Of a stretch of DNA of 64,000 nucleotides, positions 33,967 through 42,630 are shown one piece after another. Within the stretch, counting starts at the first letter, position 1. Each line of letters starts with the position of its first letter. The stretch comes from JAHJQZ01 sp963675235 (GTDB lineage Bacteria; Pseudomonadota; Alphaproteobacteria; Rhizobiales; Devosiaceae). The notes beneath the pieces were generated by a model, which saw only the letters and a program-made list of their open reading frames with translations, did not search any database and had not been told where the DNA came from. The stretch spans positions 372,001 to 436,000 of the forward strand of contig CAXXFU010000005.1 of assembly GCA_963675235.2 (NCBI GenBank). The letters are read 5' to 3'. The position numbers were made by a program, and so were the translations under genes.

Positions 33967-36189
33967 TCAGCGGCCGCGCACTTCGAAGGTCGTCGTCAGT
34001 TCAGCGGTCGAATCCCCGCCGACATAGACGTCGAAGACGGTCTCGTCCTGGATCCAGGTCCTCTTCGCCGCCGACCAGAACTGCAACTCGTCCGGCCCGA
34101 GCGTGAAGGTCACGGTTCTGGTCTCGCCCGCCGTGAGGGCAACGCGCTCGAACCCCTTGAGCATGCGAACCGGCCGCGCCGCCGAGCCGTAGCGTTGATG
34201 GATATAGAGCTGAACCACCTCGTCGCCGTCGCGCCCGCCGGTATTGGTCACATCGACCATGACCTCAAGCGCTTCGCCCGGCGCAACGCTGGTCTTGCCA
34301 AGACGCAGATCGGCATAGGCAAACGCGGTGTAGCTCAGCCCGAAACCGAAGGGATAAAGCGGCGAATTGGGCTCGTTCCAATAGCGCTGCTCGATACCTG
34401 CCGGACGATGGGTAGCAAGATGAGCGTAGGGCAGCGGAATCTGGCCGATATTGCGCGGCCAGTTGAACGGCAGCTTGCCGCCGGGAGTGACATCGCCGAA
34501 CAGCAGGTTGGCGACGGCACTGCCGGCTTGGGTGCCCGGATACCAGATGACCATCTGGGCGTCGGGCTGACTTCCTTTCAGATCGATGGGGCGGGCGCTC
34601 ATCAGCAGCAGCACTGTCGGCTTTCCGGTGGCGATCACCGCGTCGAGCAGTTCCTGCTGGCGGCCAGGCAGGTCGAGCGAGGAGCGCGAGGCGTTTTCGC
34701 CGATCATAAGCTGCGCCTCGCCGAGAACGAGCACGGCGACGTCGGACGCATTGGCGAGCGCCACCGCACGTTCGATCTCGGCATCATCATCAACCTCGAC
34801 GCGCGGAATCGGCTTGGCGCCATGCCCTTCGAAGATCGACTTGAACATGCGCGCCGGCATGGAGACGCCCGGCGAATAGGAGACGCGGTTGTCCGATCCG
34901 ATCTTCGCCTTGATGCCGGCGAGGATCGTAACGGTCTCGTCGTCATCCTGGTCGAACACCCAGGGGCCGACGGTATCGCGCGCGGCATCGGCAAGCGGCC
35001 CGATGACGGCGATCGAACCCTTGTTGCGATCGAGCGGCAACAGGTTCTTGTCATTGCGCAAAAGCACGGCCGTGCGTTCGGCAGCAAGACGGGCCTCTTC
35101 ACGGTGGGTGGGCTCCGCCAGCACTTTGCGGGCCGTCTCGATATCGCTGTAGGGATTCTCGAACAGGCCCATGCGGACCTTGGCTTCGAGGACGCGGCGC
35201 ACGGCAGTGTCGAGCTCGTCGATGGTGATCGAACCGGCTTCGAGCGCTGCCGGCAGGGTCTGGAACGACGACTCACCCATGGGCCGGGACATCTCCATAT
35301 CGACACCGGCCTTGAGGGCGCGCGCGCCTGCATCAGTGAGATCCCTGGCATAGCCGTGGACCTCGAGATCGGCGGCTGCGCCGGCGTCGGTGACGACGAA
35401 TCCGTCAAACCCGAAGGTGTCGCGCAGGACCTCGGTCAGCAGCCAGTGATTGCCCGAAGCCGGGACACCATTGACGCCCATATAGGCGCTCATGATGTTG
35501 CCGGCGCCGGCATCGATCGCGGCTTTGAACGGTGGCAGATAGATGTTCCACAGCTGGTTGTCGGAGAGGTCGACCTCGTCATAATCGCGCCCGCCGATGG
35601 AAGCGCCGTAGCCGGCAAAATGCTTGGGCCCGGAAATGACGTGACCGGGGCTGCCGATGTAGTCGCCCTGGAAGCCGCGCACCTGGGCGGCGGCCATGAC
35701 CGATCCGAGATACGGGTCTTCGCCGGCGCCTTCGATCATGCGCCCCCAGCGCGGGTCGGGCGCGATGTCGACCATCGGCGCGAACGACCAGTGCAGGCCG
35801 ATGGCGCGTGCCTCGGCAGCGGCAACCGCCTGTCCCTTTTCCGCCACCGCCGGGTCCCAGCTCGCCGCAACGGCAATCGGAACCGGGAAGATCGTTCTCA
35901 ACCCGTGGATGACGTCGAACCCGAACAGCAGCGGAATGCCCAGCCGGGTCTTCTCGACGGCGATGTGCTGCAGCCTGTCAATTTCGACAGGGTCGGAGAC
36001 GAACAGCACCGAGCCGGCGCGGCCGGCCGCGATTTCGCCTTCAACGCGCTTCGCCTCCTCCGGCAGGCCGGGAAAATTGAAGTACTGGGTGATCTGGCCC
36101 GCCTTTTCCTCGACGGTCATCTTCGCCATCAGATCGGCGACGCGCGCTTTGATTTCGTCTTCAGTCAATTGCTTGGTTAGTCTGGTCAT
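33967..36189 (-). CDS. bglX: Glycoside hydrolase family 3 beta-glucosidase, apparently cytosolic
   Basis: The 740-residue protein has the full GH3 plan: N-terminal TIM barrel (GIPLLFGFDVIHGLRTIFPVPI, WSFAPMVDIAPDPRWGR, GPKHFAGYGA), the nucleophile region FVVTDAGAAADL, the alpha/beta sandwich (VAVLVLGEAQLMIGENASR) and the C-terminal fibronectin-like domain. It resembles BglX but has no signal peptide, so it should act in the cytosol on imported beta-glucosides or other oligosaccharides. It would be a fitting partner of the oligosaccharide importer and the two cytosolic hydrolases at 52-61 kb, since apiosyl-glucosides leave a beta-glucoside core; that is inference. No operon partner is adjacent. 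Confidence 0.92.
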   Translation of the reverse strand: MTRLTKQLTEDEIKARVADLMAKMTVEEKAGQITQYFNFPGLPEEAKRVEGEIAAGRAGSVLFVSDPVEIDRLQHIAVEKTRLGIPLLFGFDVIHGLRTIFPVPIAVAASWDPAVAEKGQAVAAAEARAIGLHWSFAPMVDIAPDPRWGRMIEGAGEDPYLGSVMAAAQVRGFQGDYIGSPGHVISGPKHFAGYGASIGGRDYDEVDLSDNQLWNIYLPPFKAAIDAGAGNIMSAYMGVNGVPASGNHWLLTEVLRDTFGFDGFVVTDAGAAADLEVHGYARDLTDAGARALKAGVDMEMSRPMGESSFQTLPAALEAGSITIDELDTAVRRVLEAKVRMGLFENPYSDIETARKVLAEPTHREEARLAAERTAVLLRNDKNLLPLDRNKGSIAVIGPLADAARDTVGPWVFDQDDDETVTILAGIKAKIGSDNRVSYSPGVSMPARMFKSIFEGHGAKPIPRVEVDDDAEIERAVALANASDVAVLVLGEAQLMIGENASRSSLDLPGRQQELLDAVIATGKPTVLLLMSARPIDLKGSQPDAQMVIWYPGTQAGSAVANLLFGDVTPGGKLPFNWPRNIGQIPLPYAHLATHRPAGIEQRYWNEPNSPLYPFGFGLSYTAFAYADLRLGKTSVAPGEALEVMVDVTNTGGRDGDEVVQLYIHQRYGSAARPVRMLKGFERVALTAGETRTVTFTLGPDELQFWSAAKRTWIQDETVFDVYVGGDSTAELTTTFEVRGR

Positions 36190-36491
36190 TTGGTTCTTGC
36201 GCCTGTGGCTGCGTTTGTTGAGTAGGGATTGTTCTTCTTGAAGGCGTGAGCGCCAAATCTACCCTCCCGATCCGATACGGGCTTCAATCATCCCCTGCTC
36301 CCGCCTGAAGCGGCAGCAGACGCGCCATCTGCGACTCCTCCATGCGCGCTAGCGCGGATGCGAGAGCTGAATACCAGGTCGAACGATCGCACAGTATCCG
36401 GTTACAATGAGACACAGTGTCCGTCGCCATGGCATTCGGCGCTGACGGGGGCGCGAGATCGCGGAGGACGGGCCTTGCCTGTTGATTGATG
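36190..36491. other. Intergenic between GH3 gene and IS remnant
   Basis: About 300 bases hold the presumed promoter of the reverse-strand GH3 gene and, near 36400-36490, what may be the decayed outer end of the insertion sequence. I see no gene and no clear terminal inverted repeat. Confidence 0.4.
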
Positions 36492-36824
36492 TTACGCGGC
36501 GGCTCTGCGGTGCAGCAAGCGCCGATGTTCGATGGTCTGCCGTTTTATCCTTTCTGGTTTTCAGATGATGGTTTCGGCCCTGCCGAAGTGGACGTTTGCC
36601 GAGGTCACATCGCCAAGGCTCTCGTGATGTCGCCGGTGATTGCAGTGTTCGACCAAGGCCTCGATCTGGCGTTCGAGATCGCCGGGCAGGAAGCAGTTTT
36701 CCAGCAGGATGCGGTTCTTGAGCGTCTGGTACCAGCGCTCGATCTTGCCCTGGGTCTGAAGATGAAGAGGAGCCCCGCGCACGCGGCTCATGCCTTTCGC
36801 CTCGATCCATTCCAGGCAGCTAAC
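36492..36824 (-). pseudogene. IS3-family transposase, decayed C-terminal remnant
   Basis: The reverse strand encodes the C-terminal part of an IS3-type OrfB: EWIEAKGMSRVRGAPLHLQTQGKIER, YQTLKNRILLEN, FLPGDLERQI, HCNHRRHHESLGDVTSANVHFGRAETII. A TGA (36561-36563) interrupts the frame, after which the normal tail KPERIKRQTIEHRRLLHRRAAA continues to the genuine stop. Typical residues have decayed (HPQTQG is HLQTQG, NHRRYHES is NHRRHHES). The N-terminal two thirds, with most of the DDE residues, are missing. It is non-functional. Confidence 0.85.
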
Positions 36825-37592
36825 CTGCCCTTCCTCGAACCACAGGCATGCGTGACTGCCTTCCGGCACCTGCATTCGGTCGCCGTGGAACCGGATTCCG
36901 ACTTCCCGCCAACCCTGGTAGAAATCATCGTCGACGAACGAGATGAGTACCTGTTTCCGAAGGGAACGGAGCTTTGGCCGAGCTGGCGGGACTTTCCAGA
37001 AAACTTCGAGCCTGTAGCCGGCCAGGCCAACACGCAGACCACGCCACGTGCACCGGGTGGCGCTGAATCGCTTTTCTTCAGCTTCATTCTGCGCGGCGGC
37101 GACAACTTCTCGTTCGTGTATCACAACACCGCCGGCGCCTTGAAAGAGGGCAAAGGCAACGGTTGGGACGGCGTGCCCGAAGACGGGCAGCGCATCATCA
37201 AGCTGCTCAAGGCACTTGGCCCGACCGATCTCCAGCTCGGCACCGCGGCGACCGGAAATTTCGACAACAACGGCCTGCGCGACCTGATCATGTATCAAGG
37301 CGCCATCCAGCCGAAGATTTACGTTCCCAACCACATAACGACTGGCTCGCGTGCGCGCGAAGGTTCCTCACTCTCCGTCTATGCAGGCTATGTCAACCAG
37401 ATGGACCTGATGGGCATTCCGGAAGAGGACCGTCCGCGGCTTCACTGGCTTGTGGACCCGGTCGATTATCTCAAGCCGATCGTCTTCGACACCGACAATC
37501 CTGCCTGGTCCGATCCGGCCAAAGCAAACATTCTCAATGGCTATTGCGCTCCACAAGGATCGTCCGAGCCAGTGAGGATCTCGATCAACTAG
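36825..37592 (+). pseudogene. Metallo-beta-lactamase-fold hydrolase, 5'-truncated
   Basis: The plus strand encodes the C-terminal part of an MBL-fold protein: NFEPVAGQANTQTTPRAPGG, FSFVYHNTAGALKEGKG, LGTAATGNFDNNGLRD, PKIYVPNHITTGSRAREG and LHWLVDPVDYLKPIVFD. The N-terminal HxHxDH metal site is absent because the gene is cut at its 5' end by the IS3 remnant; the frame merely continues into the insertion sequence. The exact junction (about 36825-36890) is uncertain. It is most likely inactive. The substrate of the intact family member is unknown to me. Confidence 0.7.
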
Positions 37593-37626
37593 CCGGCCGC
37601 TATTCGGCATATGACAAGGCACCCGT

Positions 37627-37652
37627 GGGGCGGTTCGAACAAGGACCGCCCC
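37627..37652. terminator. Terminator hairpin after truncated MBL gene
   Basis: GGGGCGGT (37627-37634) pairs with ACCGCCCC (37645-37652) around a 10-base loop, 35 bases after the stop. Its survival suggests that the truncated gene once ended a transcription unit. Confidence 0.6.
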
Positions 37653-38118
37653 AATACTTGGCTTCGTTCACGCCGCCCTGCGATCGAAGTCACATGATCA
37701 GATTTTATCACTGGCACGGGGCTTCGCGCTGGGAGCGCGCCTCCGAGAGTATCGCACAGCTGCGGAAGCAACGATTTGCCTTCTGTCGGCCTCCAGAACC
37801 GAGGGATCTGACTGGTTCCAGACACAGCCTCCGCGACGCGAATTTCCAGGCGCAAATGGCGCTGGAAGCAGTAACAGGCCAACACGCGATATAGAGATTC
37901 GCAGCCGAATACGGAGTGAATCCGACGACGATTCGTCAGTGAAAGAAAACGTTGCTCGTGGCACCTTCCGATTCCAAACAGGAAAATAGGGCAATCAGTC
38001 GCCAAAACTGTGCCCGCTGCCCTCATAAAGTTGCTTTTTAGGCAAGCGGATGACACACATGCGGAGATCTTCTGCGTTCGCTCATTCTTAGGGGTTGGAC
38101 GCAGCTTGCGAGGCGACG
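37653..38118. other. Intergenic, no supported gene
   Basis: Open frames on both strands are short and show no recognisable family or ribosome site. The segment contains the promoter region of the DeoR-type gene that follows; GAGG (38110-38113) is its ribosome site. Confidence 0.45.
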
Positions 38119-38952
38119 ATGCAAAGACCGAGACAATCAAGAACTGAGCAGGCTGACTTGGACTCAAGCAAGACGCAGCCGCAGCAATTGCTGGCCGAGC
38201 CACGGCGCATGAAGATACTGGAGTGGCTTCAGGAAGAAGGCAGCGCTCGCGTAAGAGACCTTGCAGCCGCGTTCGGCGTATCGCAAGCCACGATCAGGCA
38301 GGATCTGGAGCGGCTGGATGGCGATGGGTTCATCACCCGCGAACACGGCGGCGCCTATTTGCGTTCCATACCGCAGCAGGTAGAAACCTTGTCTCTGCAT
38401 CACGTGCAGAACATGGACAAGAAAAACCGGGTCGGCTTCGCGGCAAGCATGCTGGTTGGAGACAACGAGACGATAATCGTCGACTCGGGCACGACCACAA
38501 CCCGCCTTGCGGAAAACCTCAAAACCCGCAACGGCCTCAACATCATCACCAATGCGCTGAACATCGCGCTTATTCTTGGGGCCATCCCGACCAATACGGT
38601 GCATATGCCGGCTGGTCAGTTCCAGGCACCCACCTTGTCGCTCAGCGGTGAGAAGTCGGCCGATTTCTTCGTCGGCATCTATGCCGAAAAGCTCTTTCTG
38701 GCCACCGCCGGCATATCGTTCGATGCTGGTCTCACCTATCCAGGCATTGGCGACATTTACGTGAAGCGCGCCATGATCAAGGCTGCCTCTCACGTCTACC
38801 TGCTTGCCGACTCAACCAAGATCGGCCGCGTATCTTTCTCGGCTCTTGGAGGTGTCGAACTTGTCCACACCCTCATCACCGATGACGGCATCTCCGACGA
38901 AGATCGCGCGGAATTCGAGCGGCGCGGCGTCGACGTCGTTATTGCCGACTGA
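38119..38952 (+). CDS. DeoR-family transcriptional regulator (copy 1)
   Basis: The 277-residue protein has the N-terminal DeoR helix-turn-helix (RVRDLAAAFGVSQATIRQDLERLDGDGFITREHGGAY) and a DeoRC sugar-phosphate sensor domain (VGDNETIIVDSGTTTTRLAENL; NIITNALNIA; FLATAGISFDAGLTYP). It is a close paralogue of the regulator encoded at 40.7-41.5 kb; both share NMDKK, NIITNALNIA, SGEKS and ITDDGISD. The likely effector is a phosphorylated sugar from the catabolic cluster. Its neighbours here are a truncated gene and an alpha/beta hydrolase, so the target is not obvious. Confidence 0.9.
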   Translation: MQRPRQSRTEQADLDSSKTQPQQLLAEPRRMKILEWLQEEGSARVRDLAAAFGVSQATIRQDLERLDGDGFITREHGGAYLRSIPQQVETLSLHHVQNMDKKNRVGFAASMLVGDNETIIVDSGTTTTRLAENLKTRNGLNIITNALNIALILGAIPTNTVHMPAGQFQAPTLSLSGEKSADFFVGIYAEKLFLATAGISFDAGLTYPGIGDIYVKRAMIKAASHVYLLADSTKIGRVSFSALGGVELVHTLITDDGISDEDRAEFERRGVDVVIAD

Positions 38953-39151
38953 GTTGGTGCAAAAAGCCTGACGCTTGGCGCCTCAGGGAACCCGTCGGCT
39001 CCCGCCCCCGTTTCCAGCCACTGGCACTTTGTCCCGACCTGCCTGCCTCGTCCCCGAAGCTGCCGGCGTGATTTTCAAATGCATGGCAACATGCCTTGCC
39101 GGATGCAGATGCTCGGCATGAGGGGTTTCAATTGCGAGGCAATGGTCAGCG

Positions 39152-40111
39152 CTACACACTGATTGGGCGTGCTTCGGTGCTGATGACCTTGCCTGCATTT
39201 TGTATGAACTCCGATATCCGGCGAAGCGCATCGTCCGTTTCAGGCATTCCGCCGGTCATCGGCCAGACATGCCACATGCTCTTGTATATGAGCATCTCGC
39301 ACGCTGTTCCTGCCTTCTGCATGGCAGCGTGCATCCTCTTTGTGTCGTCAAGCCACACCTCATCTTCACCAACAAGCAATAGCGTTGGTGGAAGGTCCGA
39401 AAGGTCTGCAAAAAGAGGCGAAATGCGCTCATCTGCAAAATCAAAGCCGTCACCAAGCTGCGATTGCCAATGACGAAGCGCTGCATGAGACAGAATAGGA
39501 TCCGCATGATCCCGGGTTGTGAAGCTTTCACCCGATAGTGTCGCATCAAACGCTCCCGAAATCGCGAAGCATCCTGTGGGCTGGTCCATATTCTGATCCC
39601 GAATGCGGATCAGCGCTGCGATCGCCAATGCCGCGCCCGAACTGTCACTTCCAAAGAACACGGGCGTGCAATCGTAGAAGCCTGATTTCCCAAGATTGGA
39701 ATATGCGGCCAGAAAATCGTTGCCGGGAGCGCTCAACGGAGCCTCGGGCAGAAGCGCGTAGTCAACCAGCAAAACCGAGCACCCGGTTGCCAGGGCCAGC
39801 TCGGAACAGAAGGCGCGATGCGTCAGTATGGAACCAGCGGTCAGTCCTCCTCCATGCGCGTAGATGATTGTTGCCTTTGGTTCAGCGCGTTCCGGCCGCA
39901 GCCACAAGCAGTCAACACCTCCAAGCATTTCATCAACCATTGCGACATCGGCAGCAATCGGCAGCTGCTTGGCGAATTCATTCCACATCCTGCGCTCATC
40001 AGAGAATGTGAGATTTGGATCTACAGTCTCCTTTTGCAGCGTCTGCCGCACTCTTTGGCTTTCTGGGCTGGGCATTCTCAACATCCTCAAATCGCTTGCA
40101 GATGACAGCAT
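39152..40111 (-). CDS. Alpha/beta hydrolase (HSL/acetyl esterase family)
   Basis: The 319-residue protein has the HSL-family oxyanion motif YAHGGGLTAGS, the nucleophile elbow FGSDSSGAALA, the acid in LLLVGEDEVWLDD and the His in YKSMWHVWPM. The ATG at 40111 is preceded by GGGAGG at a good distance; the frame is open far upstream but without homology. It is a cytosolic esterase or deacylase. Between the two DeoR paralogues it could remove acyl groups from plant glycosides handled by the nearby cluster, for example malonyl- or acetyl-apiosylglucosides; that is speculation. Confidence 0.85.
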   Translation of the reverse strand: MLSSASDLRMLRMPSPESQRVRQTLQKETVDPNLTFSDERRMWNEFAKQLPIAADVAMVDEMLGGVDCLWLRPERAEPKATIIYAHGGGLTAGSILTHRAFCSELALATGCSVLLVDYALLPEAPLSAPGNDFLAAYSNLGKSGFYDCTPVFFGSDSSGAALAIAALIRIRDQNMDQPTGCFAISGAFDATLSGESFTTRDHADPILSHAALRHWQSQLGDGFDFADERISPLFADLSDLPPTLLLVGEDEVWLDDTKRMHAAMQKAGTACEMLIYKSMWHVWPMTGGMPETDDALRRISEFIQNAGKVISTEARPISV

Positions 40112-40678
40112 TGCTGCCTCCCTGCAAGCTTTCAACACTGCGGCAAGGCGGGCATTGCCGCAGCGACACTCTGGCCCCATTTCCATTGAATGAGGGGAAG
40201 TCCAGATCGCTTCTTGCGGGGCCAAGCGGCCGCCAGCAGCCGACCATCGGTACGATCGCTTCCCATCAGTTGTGGTCGTTTGACCATCGCTCATGATGGC
40301 TATCGAGTGCCAGGTTTTGGCCAATGGCCGTGGAAACCCGGCGCCTGGCACCCGAGGTTGCGTGTTGTGCGAGGCGCGGACCAGAGACACCGGCACGCGC
40401 TCGCACCACAAACAGTCGTTGGGCGCTGCTTTGTGCACCCTGGTCGCAACATGGTTTTTGGAACGCGCATTGTTCACACGAGGCTTGGATAGCGCGCTGG
40501 TCGACGACTTCGCCCCACCACGCTCACATGTGGCTTCAAGCACGCGTCAGCAGAAGAGGCTGGCGAAATTGAAGGGCTGCAGTCATATCGGGACAGGCTG
40601 GTCGCCGGGTCTTTTTCAAGCGCCATGCAAAGCCGAGATCGCATGGACACGTTCTGATGCACCGATGCAACCCGCCAA
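40112..40678. other. Intergenic, no supported gene
   Basis: Frames on both strands are open for up to 145 codons but have no plausible ribosome site, no recognisable family and Cys/Arg/Trp-rich noise composition. The stretch could be a decayed gene or mobile-element scar; I cannot name one. Confidence 0.45.
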
Positions 40679-41482
40679 CTATCTGGAAGCCACCATCACT
40701 TCGATGCCCAGACCTTCCAGCTCCTGAACGTCGCTGTCTGAAATGCCGTCGTCGGTGATGAAGGAATGAATGAGTTCAAGCGCACCGAGACGGGTGAATG
40801 AGCTCTTGTTGATCTTTGTAGAGTCGGCGACCAGATAGACATGCGATGCGGCGCGGATCATCGCTTCCTTGAGATGCAGATCTGCAAAACTCGGATATGT
40901 CAGCCCTGCGCTCAGTGAAACGCCAGCCGTAGCCAGAAAGAGCTTGCCGGCATAAATGCTGCGGAAAAACTCAACCGACTTTTCTCCCGACACCGAAAGG
41001 GTTGGCGCCTTGAATTGTCCACCGGGCAAGTGAACTGCAAAACCGGGCACGCCGCCCAGAATAATGGCGATATTCAGGGCATTGGTAATGATGTTCAGGT
41101 TCTGTTTGCCGGTCAGGCGGCGAGCAACTTCGGATGTGGTCGATCCAGCATCGAGGATCAGCGTTTCGTCGTCGTTCACCAGACTGGCGGCAAGCTCACC
41201 GATGCGGCGCTTCTTGTCCATGTTTTCCTGATGGAACGGCGTCAGGTTCGGCGTCTGGATGGCAATGGAATTCAAGTAGGCGCCGCCATACTCTCGTGTG
41301 ATGTGACCGTCGTTTTCGAGGCGCTCCAGATCCTGTCGAATGGTCACTTCGGAGACGTCGAACGCCACCGCGAGGTCTCGGACGCGAACCGAGCCTTCTT
41401 CCTCCATCCATTCGAGTATGCAGCGGCGGCGAGGCTCTGAGAGGAGCCCCGCCTTCACGTCGCTGTTTTGCCTACGAGCCAT
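40679..41482 (-). CDS. DeoR-family transcriptional regulator (copy 2)
   Basis: The 267-residue protein has the same layout as copy 1: helix-turn-helix (RVRDLAVAFDVSEVTIRQDLERLENDGHITREYGGAY) and DeoRC sensor (NDDETLILDAGSTTSEVARRL; NIITNALNIAIILGG; KLFLATAGVSLSAGLTYPS). It lies directly downstream of the CUT2 operon on the same strand, so it is the prime candidate regulator of the CUT2 transporter and the divergent isomerase-transketolase-kinase genes. TTTCGA repeats in the divergent promoter at 46.08-46.10 kb fit a DeoR-type site. I prefer the ATG at 41482; a GTG five codons upstream is possible. Confidence 0.9.
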   Translation of the reverse strand: MARRQNSDVKAGLLSEPRRRCILEWMEEEGSVRVRDLAVAFDVSEVTIRQDLERLENDGHITREYGGAYLNSIAIQTPNLTPFHQENMDKKRRIGELAASLVNDDETLILDAGSTTSEVARRLTGKQNLNIITNALNIAIILGGVPGFAVHLPGGQFKAPTLSVSGEKSVEFFRSIYAGKLFLATAGVSLSAGLTYPSFADLHLKEAMIRAASHVYLVADSTKINKSSFTRLGALELIHSFITDDGISDSDVQELEGLGIEVMVASR

Positions 41483-41562
41483 CAGTGCACCGCCCACTCT
41501 CTAGATCAGCTTTCGAGCTCTCGTCTGAGCTCACGATCAGGCGCAGGCGACACGCGCCGAGA

Positions 41563-42630
41563 TCATGAGCCTTCCGCAGCTTCCTGGGCGAGCGCGATGC
41601 GGGCCTGCATTCGGCTTTGTGCCTGGTCGATGACAACTGCGGTGACAATCACAAGACCCTTGATCACCTGCTGCCAGAATGACGACACACCCATCATGAC
41701 GAGGCCGTCGACCAGGATGCCGATGACGAAGGCGCCGACGATCGTTCCGCCGATCTTGCCGCGTCCGCCCATCATCGACGTGCCGCCCAGAACCGCCGCC
41801 GCGATGGCACTCAGTTCGAAGAATTCGCCGGTCGCTGGATGCGACGCCTTGAGCTGGGAAGCGATGATGATGCCGACCAAAGCAGCCATCAGGCCGGAGA
41901 ACATGTAGACGAACAACTTGACGCGATCGACGTTGACGCCGGACAGCAAGGCGCCTCGCTCGTTGCCGCCAGTCGCGTAGATGTGCCGTCCGAGCGGCGT
42001 CCGCCCGGCAATATAGGCTGCCAGGAGCGCGGTTATCACAAGCATCCAGATCATGATCGGGATGCCGAAAAGATCGCCGGCGCCGATCAGCGGAAAGGTC
42101 TCCGAACCGTACTCGGCCTTGCCGTTGAGGTTCGGGAAGGTGCGTCCGCCTGACATCAGCAGCGCCGCTCCGCGCGCAACATAAAGCATGCCAAGAGTTG
42201 CGATAAACGGCGCCACATTGAATCGTGTGATCAGCAAACCGTTGATGACACCGACGAAGATGCCCAGAAGACTAACCAGCACGATGATTTCCAGTGTGTT
42301 GAACTGGATCGACCAGCCGAGGCCGATATCAATGCCATATGTGGCGAGCCAGCCTGCAGCCATGGCACAAAGCCCGACCACAGAGCCGACCGAGAGATCG
42401 ATGCCGCCGGTAATGATCACGAAGGTCATGCCAATGGCGAGAAAGGCATTGATGGCGACGTGCTTGGTGACGAGTACGGCGTTCTCCGGCGTCAGGAAGT
42501 TCGGCGCGGCGAAGGAGAAATAGGCCAGCACGAGGATGAGCGCCACAAAGGTTCGGGCCCTGAGGAAAATCAGCTTCCAGTTGTGGCTCGAGGCCGATTT
42601 CGCGGCCGTTGAGTTGGTCACCGAAGTCAT
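41563..42630 (-). CDS. CUT2 sugar ABC transporter permease (RbsC-type)
   Basis: The 355-residue membrane protein has the CUT2 signatures AIGMTFVIITGGIDLSVGS and FIATLGMLYVARGAALL, with about ten hydrophobic segments. Its start overlaps the upstream ATPase stop by four bases. With the RbsA-type ATPase and the binding protein it forms a monosaccharide importer feeding the divergent catabolic genes. Confidence 0.93.
   Translation of the reverse strand: MTSVTNSTAAKSASSHNWKLIFLRARTFVALILVLAYFSFAAPNFLTPENAVLVTKHVAINAFLAIGMTFVIITGGIDLSVGSVVGLCAMAAGWLATYGIDIGLGWSIQFNTLEIIVLVSLLGIFVGVINGLLITRFNVAPFIATLGMLYVARGAALLMSGGRTFPNLNGKAEYGSETFPLIGAGDLFGIPIMIWMLVITALLAAYIAGRTPLGRHIYATGGNERGALLSGVNVDRVKLFVYMFSGLMAALVGIIIASQLKASHPATGEFFELSAIAAAVLGGTSMMGGRGKIGGTIVGAFVIGILVDGLVMMGVSSFWQQVIKGLVIVTAVVIDQAQSRMQARIALAQEAAEGS

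Noticed and set aside
34195..36180. A 661-codon open frame antisense to the GH3 gene
   Set aside because: High GC with strong third-position bias opens the opposite strand; the peptide is of low-complexity acidic/Arg composition with no family, while the GH3 reading is unequivocal.
40293..40727. Plus-strand frame of 144 codons between the esterase and DeoR copy 2
   Set aside because: Cys/Arg-rich with no family or ribosome site, and it runs into the DeoR gene on the other strand.
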